Part shown: positions 1-8,393 of the stretch, one piece after another
Numbering within the stretch: the first letter of the stretch is position 1
How the letters are laid out: every line of letters starts with the position of its first letter
Origin: Leptospiraceae bacterium
GTDB lineage: Bacteria; Spirochaetota; Leptospiria; Leptospirales; Leptospiraceae
NCBI GenBank assembly: GCA_947458405.1
Contig: CANGZW010000025.1
Coordinates: 1 to 36,741 of the forward strand
DNA: 36,741 bases
Direction: 5' to 3'
The notes under the pieces: generated by a model
Databases searched by the model: none
Told to the model about the DNA's origin: nothing
Seen by the model: only the letters and a program-made list of their open reading frames with translations
Program-made: the position numbers and the translations under genes

Positions 1-105
1 AGAGTCTATTAACGGGAGTTGTATAGTATCTTTGCATCTCAACTGACAGTCTATCTTTAATAGAATTATATACAAATCAAAATGTCAAAATTCGTGAAAA
101 TCTAT

Positions 106-1386
106 TTATTTTTGTGGGAGGGAGATTTTCTGTCCTGAGAAGATTAGCTTTGGATTTTTTATTTTTTTTCGATTGATCTTGTAAATTTCTTTCCAGTTGT
201 TTCCTTTTATATAGTAAAAAGCAGAAATTTTTACCAAAGAGTCCCCTTTTTTTACAGTATGTGTTCCGGGAATCTTTTTACCGGAAAAATGTCTGGGCTC
301 TTTTGGTTTCGCAGGTGGATTTTCTTCCATATCCTCATCGTAAAGTTTTTTTTCGGGAATGCTCGCATGAGAAATGTCTTCTCCGAATCTTTCTGTTAAA
401 AAGAGGGACTCTTCGCTTTTAGCTATCGAATCTAAAAATTTATCTTCCTGAAATAGGGTTTCGGAGATGTGAATTGTTTCACTTGCCGCCCGTAAATTGT
501 CTTCTAGTTGTGCTAGAATATCGGGATCTTCTAGGAATCGATTCCGTTCTCTATTGAGGGATTCTTCAGCAATGTTTAATTTCTTTTTTGCATCCTCAAT
601 TTTTTTTCTGGAGTAAACTTTAAAGTCTTCATGGACTAAATCATCTAACTTTTTACGACAATCCTCTAGTTTATAGAATGCTTTTTTGACCTTTCCTGTT
701 GAAAAAGTATCCATCCCTTCTTTGATGTCTTTCTCTAGAAGGGTAAGCTCTACGGAGTCATTTTTTTCGGAGGAACGATATTTCCTGAGGAGGGCTATTG
801 TTTCCTCTAAATCGGATTGAGCGGATTTTAAAGCATCTGCTTGGGCAAGGGATAGAGAGGTAGCTTTTGAGCTCTCCTGGATGGATTCTTCCCATTTTTT
901 TAGGCAATTTTCACTATCTTCGAGGATTGTATCTATTAAATTAATTTGCTTTTGTGGATTCTCTTCTTCCCATGCTTCTTTGAGTCTCTGGTTCATTCCC
1001 GCGATTAATAAATCTCCTTCCGAGTAGAGGTCATTTGCGTGGGTGAAATATTCTACAGAGAGAGATTCTGCGAAGCTATCCTCTGCTACTTCCATTGAGG
1101 ATAATACTATTTCCCGTTCTTTTGTGAGTTTAGGGGAAATCGAGTTTAAGGCTGCCTTTTTTAAGAGGGAGATTGCTAATTTGTATTCATTTGCAGCTTC
1201 CTCGGTAGGAGGAAGAGTCTTCAGATCTTCAAATTTAGAAAAATAAGTTTTACCTTGTTCAAATTCTTTGGGAGAATACTTTTCTGCCTCTAAAAATATA
1301 GAGAGTTTGTATATTTTCATTAAACTTTCAAAGGGAATCTCTTGAGAAAATAGAGAAGAAATTAAGAATAAAAAAAAGATTTTAAT
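106..1386 (-). CDS. Exported LysM-domain protein with helical repeats
   Basis: The last ~50 residues form a LysM peptidoglycan-binding domain (HTVKKGDSLVKIS, then NRKKIKNPKLIFSGQKI). The ~330 residues before it are charged, helical and coiled-coil-like, repeatedly rich in E, K and L. The product is probably periplasmic or envelope-bound and touches the cell wall. The open frame extends up to a TTG at 1503, but that start lies upstream of a textbook terminator (1446-1468) and has no ribosome binding site. Downstream of the terminator the frame encodes a clear signal peptide (KIFFLFLISSLFSQ), and the only codon that could begin it is ATT at 1386, so I annotate that start. A promoter (TTCAAA, 17 bp, TATAAG) ends six bases before the ATT, which implies a leaderless message. 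The first in-frame ATG (near 1322) would remove the signal peptide. Domain call is firm; start is inferred. Confidence 0.8.
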   Translation of the reverse strand: MKIFFLFLISSLFSQEIPFESLMKIYKLSIFLEAEKYSPKEFEQGKTYFSKFEDLKTLPPTEEAANEYKLAISLLKKAALNSISPKLTKEREIVLSSMEVAEDSFAESLSVEYFTHANDLYSEGDLLIAGMNQRLKEAWEEENPQKQINLIDTILEDSENCLKKWEESIQESSKATSLSLAQADALKSAQSDLEETIALLRKYRSSEKNDSVELTLLEKDIKEGMDTFSTGKVKKAFYKLEDCRKKLDDLVHEDFKVYSRKKIEDAKKKLNIAEESLNRERNRFLEDPDILAQLEDNLRAASETIHISETLFQEDKFLDSIAKSEESLFLTERFGEDISHASIPEKKLYDEDMEENPPAKPKEPRHFSGKKIPGTHTVKKGDSLVKISAFYYIKGNNWKEIYKINRKKIKNPKLIFSGQKISLPQK

Positions 1387-1421
1387 TAATAACTTATAGT
1401 TAACTAAAAGTTTACTTTGAA
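1384..1421 (-). promoter_or_regulatory. Promoter of the LysM gene, possibly leaderless
   Basis: On the minus strand TTCAAA (1421-1416) is followed by a 17-base spacer and TATAAG (1398-1393). The predicted transcription start, seven bases further on, falls on the ATT start codon at 1386. The site lies just downstream of the STAS terminators, as expected for an independent unit. Confidence 0.45.
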
Positions 1422-1439
1422 AGGAAATGACATATCTAA

Positions 1440-1468
1440 TAAGAACAAAAAAGAACCCCCGAAGGGGT
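1440..1468 (-). terminator. Intrinsic terminator with UUCG tetraloop
   Basis: On the minus strand ACCCC-TTCG-GGGGT (1468-1455) is followed by TCTTTTTTGTTCTT. This is a C(UUCG)G tetraloop hairpin with a U-tract and is the second of two terminators behind the STAS gene. Confidence 0.85.
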
Positions 1469-1519
1469 CGTTTGTTAGTTGGCTTATTTCGTTTTATAAA
1501 CAAGATAGTGTATAAAACA

Positions 1520-1565
1520 AAAAGAGTAAAAAGAGGCTTTAAATAAGGTTTGAACCTTATTTAAA
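1520..1565 (-). terminator. Terminator at the STAS stop codon
   Basis: A perfect 13-bp inverted repeat (arms 1538-1550 and 1553-1565) contains the STAS stop codon and is followed on the minus strand by CCTCTTTTTACTCTTTTT. It forms a tandem terminator with the one at 1440-1468. Confidence 0.7.
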
Positions 1566-1892
1566 TGCCGCTACTGCATCTGCCTCTGCATCAAAGATTT
1601 CAAAAAAGGAAGTTAATTTTGTTAATTCAAAAACTTTTCTAACAGAGCCTGCTACGTTGATAATTTTTAAGCCACCCTGGTATTTTTTTAAATTTGACAG
1701 ACTTGAAATTAGAGCACCGATACCGGAAGAATCTATGTAGGAAACCTTTTCAAGATTGATAACGATTTGGTATCTCTTTTCATCAATCAACTTCGCAATG
1801 ACATCTTTGATTTCCGGGGCGTTGTAAAGATCAATCTCACCATTGATGTCGAGAAGGATGATATTGTTGTTCTCTCTTCTATTGATTTCCAT
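1557..1892 (-). CDS. STAS-domain anti-sigma factor antagonist
   Basis: This is a single-domain STAS protein of 111 residues, the usual size for SpoIIAA/RsbV-type anti-anti-sigma factors. The conserved phosphorylation motif YIDSSGIGAL is present; by alignment with SpoIIAA the phosphorylated residue would be Ser56, the second serine. Such proteins bind an anti-sigma kinase when dephosphorylated and so release a sigma factor; the partner kinase is not in this window. The ATG start is supported by AAGGAG 12 bases upstream. The gene has its own promoter in the 88-bp gap after tgt and two terminators behind it, so it is probably monocistronic. Family assignment is firm; the regulated process is unknown. 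Confidence 0.93.
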   Translation of the reverse strand: MEINRRENNNIILLDINGEIDLYNAPEIKDVIAKLIDEKRYQIVINLEKVSYIDSSGIGALISSLSNLKKYQGGLKIINVAGSVRKVFELTKLTSFFEIFDAEADAVAAFK

Positions 1893-1941
1893 TCTTTATG
1901 TTCCGCTCCTTGGCTATGGTTGGATGTTTATAGTAGTTATG

Positions 1942-1970
1942 TATGTATCCATTTAACGATTTTTAGTCAA
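1942..1970 (-). promoter_or_regulatory. Promoter of the STAS gene
   Basis: On the minus strand TTGACT (1970-1965) is followed by 17 bases and TACATA (1947-1942). It is close to the sigma-70 consensus and leaves a leader of about 45 nt to the ATG at 1892. Confidence 0.6.
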
Positions 1971-1980
1971 CACTAAATTT

Positions 1981-3096
1981 CTATACAGAGTATAATTTTT
2001 TCCAATTTTTATAATTTTCTGCAAAAGTTCCATTTTTAATAGAGTCCTGTATGGATTTCATGAATCCCTGCATAAAATATAAATTATGATAGGTACTGAG
2101 CTGAAAAGCTAGCAGCTCTTTTACTTTATGAAGATACCTGATATATCCCAAACTATATCTTTTACAAACTTTACAGTTACAGGTGGGATCTATGGGTTCT
2201 TCCTTCTCTCTATGAGCCTCATTTCGGAGATTTACCTTGCCGAAGGAAGTAAATACCTGTCCATTTCGGGCATTTCTCGTGGGTAGAACGCAATCAAACA
2301 TGTCTATACCATTCATAACACCATCTAAGATGTCATTCACAGTCCCCACTCCCATCAAATATCGTGGTCTGTTGGAATCAAAATAAGGGGAGAGAGTTGT
2401 AAGGATTTCTAAAAACTCTTCTCTCGTCTCTCCAACCGATAACCCACCAATTGCAATACCTGAAAAGGGGAGGCTGTTAATATATTGCAGGGATTGTATT
2501 CGTAGTTCTTTGTCTGTTCCCCCCTGTGCAATGCCAAATAGATTTTGTGAGTTCTGATTTTTATGCCAATGTAAAATAGAATTTTCTGCCCAAAGATGTG
2601 TTCTTTCAAGACCAAGCTCCAATCTTTTTCTATCGGAGCCGTAGGGAGCACAATCATCTAAGACCATCATTATATCGGACCCAATGGATCTTTGAATATC
2701 GATCACTTTTGCGGGTGTAAATTCGTGATACGAACCATCGATATGTGATTTGAACTTTACTCCATCTTTATTGAATTTGAAGAGATCACCCAGACTGAAA
2801 ACTTGAAAGCCTCCACTGTCTGTAAGAAGGGCTCTTTTGTACGACATGAAGTTTTTTAGTCCACCAAACTTATCCAAAATTTCAGTGCCGGGTCTGAGAT
2901 ACAAGTGATACGTATTCGCCAAAATAAGATCTAGATTAAGATCATCAATATCATCGGAAGAAAGAGATTTAATTGTACCGCGTGTTCCAACGGGCATAAA
3001 TACGGGAGTTTGCACTTTTACTGAGCTAAAGGTGAGTTCCCCCAAGCGTGCATTTGAAGAGGAATCTTTGACTATCTCTTTGAAAATAGGATTCAT
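1981..3096 (-). CDS. tgt: Queuine tRNA-ribosyltransferase (TGT)
   Basis: This enzyme exchanges guanine for a 7-deazaguanine base (preQ1 in bacteria) at the wobble position of GUN-anticodon tRNAs, a step of queuosine synthesis. The 371 residues match bacterial TGT along the whole length. Visible motifs are [12 protein letters not shown], the catalytic-region [41 protein letters not shown] and the zinc site CNCKVC with a later His in STYHNLYF. The ATG overlaps the TGA of the upstream Fur-family gene (ATGA), so the two are translationally coupled. No other queuosine gene is in the window. Confidence 0.97.
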   Translation of the reverse strand: MNPIFKEIVKDSSSNARLGELTFSSVKVQTPVFMPVGTRGTIKSLSSDDIDDLNLDLILANTYHLYLRPGTEILDKFGGLKNFMSYKRALLTDSGGFQVFSLGDLFKFNKDGVKFKSHIDGSYHEFTPAKVIDIQRSIGSDIMMVLDDCAPYGSDRKRLELGLERTHLWAENSILHWHKNQNSQNLFGIAQGGTDKELRIQSLQYINSLPFSGIAIGGLSVGETREEFLEILTTLSPYFDSNRPRYLMGVGTVNDILDGVMNGIDMFDCVLPTRNARNGQVFTSFGKVNLRNEAHREKEEPIDPTCNCKVCKRYSLGYIRYLHKVKELLAFQLSTYHNLYFMQGFMKSIQDSIKNGTFAENYKNWKKLYSV

Positions 3097-3587
3097 TTGT
3101 AATTGGAATTTAGATGCTCACAAGAACTTCCTTTTTTGCAATTCGCGTAAATATTGAGACTGTGTCCCTTTATGGTAAAATTATTAGATTCAGCGATTTT
3201 TTCTTGTAATTCTTCGATTTTCGGTTCAAAAAATTCTACGATTCGATTACAATCCATGCAGATGATATGATCGTGATGTTCATGACCGATGATATGTTCG
3301 TAGTATTTATAATCCTTCCCAAAATCATTTTCGATGAGTAGATTAGCTTTTACCATGATACTGAGAATACGATAGATCGTGGCTTTTGAAATTTCGTCTC
3401 GTTTGTCTTTAAACATATCACTCAGACTTTCAGCGGTAAAATGACTGTGGAGAGAAAATATTTTTTCAGCTACGAGAAGTCTTTGGGCAGTTACTTTAAG
3501 CCCATCTTTTTTGAGTAGATCTTCGAAGATCTCCATTTCTTTTTCGACTTCTTTCTGGAAGTGTTGTTTCTTGATTTCTTTTTTCAT
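3093..3587 (-). CDS. Fur-family metal-dependent regulator
   Basis: An N-terminal winged helix (residues ~25-95, [27 protein letters not shown]) is followed by a dimerisation/metal domain with [12 protein letters not shown] (~102-113) and the second cysteine pair C150/C156. This is the layout of Fur, PerR and Zur. Which metal or signal it senses cannot be told from these residues. An extra charged N-terminus of ~20 residues precedes the usual start. The gene overlaps both neighbours by ATGA and has no clear ribosome binding site, so translation is probably coupled to the quinone reductase gene upstream. Pairing of a Fur regulator with tgt and an oxidoreductase hints at stress- or metal-linked expression, which is inference. 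Confidence 0.93.
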   Translation of the reverse strand: MKKEIKKQHFQKEVEKEMEIFEDLLKKDGLKVTAQRLLVAEKIFSLHSHFTAESLSDMFKDKRDEISKATIYRILSIMVKANLLIENDFGKDYKYYEHIIGHEHHDHIICMDCNRIVEFFEPKIEELQEKIAESNNFTIKGHSLNIYANCKKGSSCEHLNSNYK

Positions 3588-4555
3588 GCTATTTTTAAAA
3601 TGGCCTTGCCATAACTTTTACGTGAGGTGACATCCCGTAGTGCAGTAGGTGCATCTTTTAAGTCATACGTTTTATAAATCACAGGGGAGAGTTTTCCCTG
3701 ATTGTACCACTCATTGAGTTGCTTGACAGCTTCATGAATTTTAGCAGGGTGATTTTGAACATAAAGATTCCAAAATAGACCCAAAAGACCTATGTTATTT
3801 AAGAGCAAAAGATTGGATGCTACTTGTGCAATCTTCCCGGATGTAAATCCCACAATTACAATTCTACCCTCAAAGTTTGTGCAAAGAATTGACTTTTCGA
3901 GAATTTCTCCACCAACGGGGTCTATTACAACGTCTGCACCACCATGTTCTTTTCTGATTTTTTTGGACCAGAGGGTGTCAGTGTAATTTAGAGAGAGATC
4001 GGCACCGCATCTTTTGGTGATTTCTAATTTTTCTTCACTACCGGCGGTGGCATAAACCTTGGCTCCAATCGCTTTTCCGATCTGAATGGAGGAAGTACCT
4101 ATCCCACCAGCTCCCGCATGCACGAGGAGAGTCTCTGTTGGCCGGAGATGGGCACGCTCAACTATACCAAAATAAGACGACTGATAAATTACATGAAAGC
4201 CTGCTGCTTCCTCAAAGCTCATTTTGGGAGGAATGGGAAAGGTATAGAGGGGGTTCACACAAACTTTCTCGGCATATCCACCAATCCAAGTGATAGCAGA
4301 CACGCGATCACCAATTGCAAATCCCTTGACATTTTTCCCCATCGCTTGAATAACCCCTGCAACTTCAGTTCCTGGGGTAAAAGGGCGTTTGGGTCTAGCT
4401 TGGTATTTGCCTTGGATGATTAGGATGTCGGGAAAGTTGACTCCGGCAGATTTTACATCAATTAGAATTTCGTCCTCACCGGGAACGGGTTCGGGAATAT
4501 CGGAATAAACCATTTCTTCCGGTTCGCACCATTTCTCTACAATATAAGCCTTCAT
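3584..4555 (-). CDS. Zinc-free MDR-family NADPH:quinone oxidoreductase
   Basis: This is a medium-chain dehydrogenase/reductase of the quinone oxidoreductase type (QOR/zeta-crystallin-like). Visible are the N-terminal SAGVNFPDILIIQGKY with PFTPGTEVAGVI, the nucleotide-binding HAGAGGIGTSSIQIGKAIGA, and no structural or catalytic zinc cysteines. It would reduce quinones or other activated carbonyls with NADPH in the cytoplasm. The start is ATG at 4555 because GAGAGGT lies seven bases upstream; an in-frame TTG at 4570 would use part of that ribosome binding site. The stop overlaps the start of the Fur-family gene. Exact substrate unknown. Confidence 0.92.
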   Translation of the reverse strand: MKAYIVEKWCEPEEMVYSDIPEPVPGEDEILIDVKSAGVNFPDILIIQGKYQARPKRPFTPGTEVAGVIQAMGKNVKGFAIGDRVSAITWIGGYAEKVCVNPLYTFPIPPKMSFEEAAGFHVIYQSSYFGIVERAHLRPTETLLVHAGAGGIGTSSIQIGKAIGAKVYATAGSEEKLEITKRCGADLSLNYTDTLWSKKIRKEHGGADVVIDPVGGEILEKSILCTNFEGRIVIVGFTSGKIAQVASNLLLLNNIGLLGLFWNLYVQNHPAKIHEAVKQLNEWYNQGKLSPVIYKTYDLKDAPTALRDVTSRKSYGKAILKIA

Positions 4556-4626
4556 CAATTTACCTCTCAATCAGGAAATCCAAGTTTTGAAAACAAGTCA
4601 CGAGATTTTTTTGTACCTAACTAAAA

Positions 4627-5325
4627 TTATGGAACAGGTTCCTCTGTATTAGAATTTTCGGGTGCACTCTCTCCCATAGATTCCTGCATATCACCTCGAG
4701 GGAAAACGGTTTCTAACATTTCAGATTCCAAAATATCTTTGGGAGAAATGACGGTTTCTTCGAGGGGGATTTCCTTGCCAAATTTTTGAGAAAGGATGAG
4801 TTTTACATAAGGATTGCTTAGGTCAAAGTCTTTCATTTTTTTGAGAGGTGCAATTTCAATCCCTAGGGTATCTTTTAAGAATTTCCAGATGAGTTCGGCT
4901 GAATATAATTTTTCATCCCCCCATCCGTAGTACAAATCATAAGGCCTCCCCATAAATGAGTTGGAATTTTCGCGTAGCTTTCCTAAATTTTCCTCAGTCA
5001 TTATATCTTTATAGTTCTTAAATCTTTTAACTAAGTACCAGCTATTTACACCCCGTTTGATAAATTTATTTAAATCTGTCTTACGAACATTTCCATTGGA
5101 TTCAAGTACTACAAATTTTCCCCTATACTTAAGGATGATACCCAGATTAGTATATCTACTGTTGGTGGCGATTTTTACGGCTTTTGCAGTTGAATTTCGA
5201 CTCTCTTGAAATAGGATATCGCCTTCTTGGAATCGGAATGTTTCAGCTGATATTGTTTGATTTAAGAAAGTGATACTAAAATAAATTATCAAAATGATTG
5301 AACTCTTTATGAATATTTTTTTCAA
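4627..5325 (-). CDS. YiiX/YaeF-like (NlpC/P60 superfamily) protein lacking catalytic Cys and His
   Basis: A signal peptide (residues 1-27, cut near ISAETF) precedes a domain matching E. coli YiiX, a permuted papain-like amidase. Matches are GDILFQESRNSTAKAV, GRPYDLYYGW, FDLSNP and IPLEETVISP. In YiiX as I remember it, the catalytic His is in YSHTG and the Cys in YCSE. Here the matching positions read YTNLG (Asn60) and YSAEL (Ser142), so both are replaced. The protein is probably exported and may bind rather than cleave its ligand. A Pro/Glu-rich tail of ~20 residues follows. The TTG start is supported by AAGGAG eight bases upstream. It lies 19 bases after the polyphosphate kinase gene, likely in the same transcript. 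Confidence 0.85.
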   Translation of the reverse strand: MKKIFIKSSIILIIYFSITFLNQTISAETFRFQEGDILFQESRNSTAKAVKIATNSRYTNLGIILKYRGKFVVLESNGNVRKTDLNKFIKRGVNSWYLVKRFKNYKDIMTEENLGKLRENSNSFMGRPYDLYYGWGDEKLYSAELIWKFLKDTLGIEIAPLKKMKDFDLSNPYVKLILSQKFGKEIPLEETVISPKDILESEMLETVFPRGDMQESMGESAPENSNTEEPVP

Positions 5326-5344
5326 ATGTATGTCTCCTTATACA

Positions 5345-6253
5345 TTAGTAAATTTCGGGAATATACAATTCTTTGGGAGGACGTATTCGAGTATAAGTTT
5401 CGTTGCGTATCCTTTCAGGTAATAAAACAGGTGGTCTTTCTACTTCCATATAATCGAATTGTTTCAGAAGGTGGTCTATGCAATTGAGTCGGGCTCTTTT
5501 TTTGTCCACAGCTTTTACGACCCACCAAGGGGCTTCTGGAATATGAGTTCTATTTATCATAATCTCTTTTGCTTTGGTATAATCCTCCCATCTTTTTCTG
5601 GATTCTAAATCCATAGGACTGAGTTTCCATTGTTTGAGTGGATCTTTGATTCTCGCAATGAATCGCATTTCTTGTTCTTCATCTGTAATAGAAAACCAGT
5701 ATTTTATAAGGTGAATTTTTGAGCGTACCAGCATTTTTTCAAATTCGGGTACGGTTCTAAAAAATTCTTCGTACTCCTCGTCATTGCAAAAACCCATTAC
5801 CCTTTCAACACCTGCCCGATTGTACCAACTCCTATCAAATAGTACCATCTCTCCAGCGGCAGGAAGGTGTGGTACATATCTTTGAAAATACCATTGTGTG
5901 CGTTCTCTGTCATTGGGAGCAGGGAGGGCTGTGACTCTGCATACTCTGGGATTTAATCTCTGTGTGATACGTTTAATTGCTCCCCCTTTCCCTGCCGCAT
6001 CTCTACCTTCAAAGAGAATCACTACTTTTTTACGAGTATGAACAATCCAATCCTGTAATTTTACAAGCTCACCCTGAAGACGAAAGAGCTCCTGAAAATA
6101 TTTCTTTCTAGAGTCTTTTTCTTCTTTGGAAAAAGTAGAGATTTTATTTATAGAGTCTGCTGTTCTATCCTCATATTCCATCTCCCATTCTTCGTCGTAC
6201 CCATCTAGAATATCATTTTGTATTTTCCGAATTTGCTCTTCGTTTAATTCCAT
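5345..6253 (-). CDS. ppk2: Polyphosphate kinase 2 (PPK2)
   Basis: This cytoplasmic enzyme transfers phosphate between polyphosphate and nucleotides. The Walker A motif is FEGRDAAGKGG (residues 81-91). The Walker B region is VLFDRSWYNRAGVERVMGF (Asp140), and the lid segment is RIKDPLKQWKLSPMD. PNDRERTQWYFQRY is also typical. At 302 residues with a single domain it fits class I PPK2 enzymes, which favour NDP to NTP or the reverse; the nucleotide preference cannot be read here. AAAGG precedes the ATG by nine bases. It lies 22 bases after the band-7 gene and 19 bases before the YiiX-like gene, so the three are probably one operon. Confidence 0.95.
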   Translation of the reverse strand: MELNEEQIRKIQNDILDGYDEEWEMEYEDRTADSINKISTFSKEEKDSRKKYFQELFRLQGELVKLQDWIVHTRKKVVILFEGRDAAGKGGAIKRITQRLNPRVCRVTALPAPNDRERTQWYFQRYVPHLPAAGEMVLFDRSWYNRAGVERVMGFCNDEEYEEFFRTVPEFEKMLVRSKIHLIKYWFSITDEEQEMRFIARIKDPLKQWKLSPMDLESRKRWEDYTKAKEIMINRTHIPEAPWWVVKAVDKKRARLNCIDHLLKQFDYMEVERPPVLLPERIRNETYTRIRPPKELYIPEIY

Positions 6254-6275
6254 TTTAATTGACCTTTTCGAAAAT

Positions 6276-7091
6276 TTATTTTGGACTAATATTTATGAAA
6301 GGAAGAGTGCCATTTCCAATCATGTACTGGGGTAATTTGCCATCCCATTTATCTATTGCATTTAACTGAATCATAAGAGGTGACACAGAAACATTTTTTA
6401 AACGTAGAGTTTCTGCCTCTGCTCTTGCGGTTGCAATTTGTTGCTCAGCTTCTATCTTGATTCTTTGAAGGTCTCTCTCTGCTTTTAATGCCAACTGTTC
6501 TGCTTCCTGCTTGGATTCAATAGCACGTGCAAAAGTCTGGGAAAATTCAAAATCTTTTATTGAAAAATCATCTATAATGATAAAATATTTTTGGATTCGC
6601 AAATCAAGTCCATTTTTTATTCCAATGCTTACTTCTTCCCGGAGAGTGATTAGTTCAGCGGCAGTGTATTTAGCAGTAACGGATTTTACAATCTCCTGAA
6701 CGGCAGGATCAATTACTTTGTCTTCATAATCTAATCCGACAGTTTTGTACAATTCATTCACTCTATCGTGCTTTAAATGATAATTGAGTGCAATCAATGT
6801 AGAGATATTTTGCAAATCTTTGGATGCCGCGGCGGCTTTGGTTTCTTTTTTTAATATTCGAACATCTACCAACTTTATCTTTTGAATGATGGGAATTCGG
6901 AAATGAATCCCTTCATCTAAAATTGTTTCCGAAACAGCCCCCATATTTAGTACTACACCTTTATGTCCTGCATCTACTTGAATGCAAGGATTTAGAAATA
7001 TAATGAAAAATATGAATAAAACAGCTAAGACTATCTTTGTGTATATTTTTCTCTTTTCGTCATCGTACATATTGACCACTTTCTCTGCCAT
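6276..7091 (-). CDS. Band-7/SPFH (prohibitin-family) membrane protein
   Basis: A cytoplasmic N-terminus of ~18 residues is followed by one transmembrane segment (about 19-37, IVLAVLFIFFIIFLNPC). Then come a band-7 domain (VDAGHKGVVLNMG, ILDEGIHFRIPIIQKI, ITLREEVS) and an alanine/glutamate-rich coiled coil (EAEQLALKAERDLQRIKIEAE). This is the prohibitin arrangement, known to form large membrane-bound rings that organise proteases and lipids. Length (271 aa) is normal. AGAGGT lies seven bases before the ATG. It is the first gene of a leftward unit with ppk2; a good promoter lies ~240 bases upstream. Confidence 0.93.
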   Translation of the reverse strand: MAEKVVNMYDDEKRKIYTKIVLAVLFIFFIIFLNPCIQVDAGHKGVVLNMGAVSETILDEGIHFRIPIIQKIKLVDVRILKKETKAAAASKDLQNISTLIALNYHLKHDRVNELYKTVGLDYEDKVIDPAVQEIVKSVTAKYTAAELITLREEVSIGIKNGLDLRIQKYFIIIDDFSIKDFEFSQTFARAIESKQEAEQLALKAERDLQRIKIEAEQQIATARAEAETLRLKNVSVSPLMIQLNAIDKWDGKLPQYMIGNGTLPFINISPK

Positions 7092-7332
7092 TTTGGTACC
7101 TCTATATAGTATAGTTCCTTCTATAATGGATTAATTCAATCCTTTGCTTATTTTAAAATAGATTTTTTTTTTATAATATTGATTTTTGTAAGAATTCAGT
7201 CTATCCATTGGAAATGGAATAATTGCCTATTGACGAGCTAGTCTACCGTATAAATTCGTGGATTCTGAATATATAAATAAAATTTCCTCTCTTTATAAGC
7301 AAAAATATTTGGTATAAATATCTATAAAGTCG

Positions 7333-7360
7333 ATTATGTAATACAATAATATCCTGTCAA
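7333..7360 (-). promoter_or_regulatory. Promoter reading towards the band-7/ppk2 genes
   Basis: On the minus strand a perfect TTGACA (7360-7355), 16-base spacer and CATAAT (7338-7333). The nearest gene downstream starts at 7091, giving a long leader. Confidence 0.5.
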
Positions 7361-7524
7361 CATAAAACTTTAATTGTAGTACGAAACTATTGATAATTTG
7401 CTCGATACGGAATGCGATTTTTCTTATTCAAGAGCGATTTTTACTACTTTACATATTAAAAAGATAGTAATCAATTTTAATTAAAATGAAGGAATTTTTA
7501 AAAACTAAATTCAAGTAATTTAGT

Positions 7525-7556
7525 TTGACTATTTCTTTATTTTGGGGCTGTATATT
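7525..7556 (+). promoter_or_regulatory. Promoter of the metallo-beta-lactamase-fold gene
   Basis: TTGACT (7525-7530) is followed by 18 bases and TGTATA (7549-7554), about 45 bases before the TTG start at 7602. Confidence 0.5.
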
Positions 7557-7601
7557 TAATAGATGGTTCTTATGATAAAATCCTAAAGACGGAGTTGAGT
7601 T

Positions 7602-8378
7602 TTGCCTAAGAAATTTAGATTATTTTTATTTATTTTCATAATTTATCCAATTCAAAGTAGTTTTGCAGAAAAACTTTACCTTGTCAAATATGGGGAGAGT
7701 CAATATCCGTCTTCATTAACTAATCGATTAAGTAGTAAATATTTAAAGTTAGGTTGGTATTTTTACTACTTTGAAAAGGAAGAGTATAGAATTTTGATAG
7801 ATGCGGGCACTGTGGATTTAAATCAAGTTCAAAAATTCAAGATAAAAAACTATGAGAGCTCTGAGATACTTCTTAAAAAAAAAGGCATTTCTCCTGAAAG
7901 TATCACAGATATTTTTATCACACACAGTGATTTTGATCATATAGAAGGGGTATTAAAATTTCCAAATGCAAAAATTCATATTCAATCTTTAGAATACAAT
8001 CAATTTAAGAAAAGTACTTATTACAAGATCAATAAAAATTTATTTTTGAAAAAGGAAAAAAATAAATTAGTCGTACAATATGAAGGTATTTCGACTCTTT
8101 ATGAAATGATAAAATTAATACCTACTGGTGGTCATACGATCGGTTCGCAGGCAATCGAAATAAAAACTGAAAAGTCACATTACTTATTTACAGGAGATGA
8201 GTGTTACTTTGTGGAAGAGTGTAAAAAGGGAATAGGAACTTTTTCAAAGGCATTATATTCCCCTAGAGATAACTCTATTTTTATGAAAAAAATAATTGAA
8301 TACCAAATGAATCCAACTTTAAAAATTCTAACCATGCACGATCCCGATTTGGAAAAAGTAATCGAAGTGATTGAATAG
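7602..8378 (+). CDS. Exported metallo-beta-lactamase-fold hydrolase
   Basis: A signal peptide (residues 1-22, FLFIFIIYPIQSSFA) precedes an MBL fold with the metal motif THSDFDHIEG (His108, Asp110, Asp112, His113), then His178 (GGHTIGS), Asp199 (FTGDE) and His246 (MHDP). The motif is HxDxDH rather than HxHxDH, a known variant in lactonase-like subfamilies, so a metal-binding hydrolase is still likely. Candidate substrates are lactones or other esters; none is shown. Export is unusual for lactonase-like members. The TTG start is supported by GGAG seven bases upstream. The gene is convergent with the next one, 15 bases apart. Confidence 0.85.
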   Translation: MPKKFRLFLFIFIIYPIQSSFAEKLYLVKYGESQYPSSLTNRLSSKYLKLGWYFYYFEKEEYRILIDAGTVDLNQVQKFKIKNYESSEILLKKKGISPESITDIFITHSDFDHIEGVLKFPNAKIHIQSLEYNQFKKSTYYKINKNLFLKKEKNKLVVQYEGISTLYEMIKLIPTGGHTIGSQAIEIKTEKSHYLFTGDECYFVEECKKGIGTFSKALYSPRDNSIFMKKIIEYQMNPTLKILTMHDPDLEKVIEVIE

Positions 8379-8393
8379 TGGGATTTAAAAAGT

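Larger units (their letters stand above)
7092..7601. other. 510-bp AT-rich divergent intergenic region
   Basis: No coding sequence is supported. The stretch separates the leftward band-7 operon from the rightward metallo-beta-lactamase gene and contains one promoter for each direction, annotated separately. The band-7 transcript would have a leader of about 230 nt, in which I saw no known riboswitch. Confidence 0.6.

Noticed and set aside
1387-1503. N-terminal extension of the LysM protein from TTG 1503
   Set aside because: It would translate through a UUCG terminator, place a basic stretch before the signal peptide, and has no ribosome binding site.
4118-4423. Plus-strand open frame within the quinone reductase gene, as an example of several antisense frames
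   Set aside because: Antisense shadow of a well-supported conserved gene, with no domain of its own.
7920-7945. Broken metal site in the MBL-fold protein (HxDxDH)
   Set aside because: HxDxDH is a recurrent natural variant in lactonase-like subfamilies, and the other ligands are intact.
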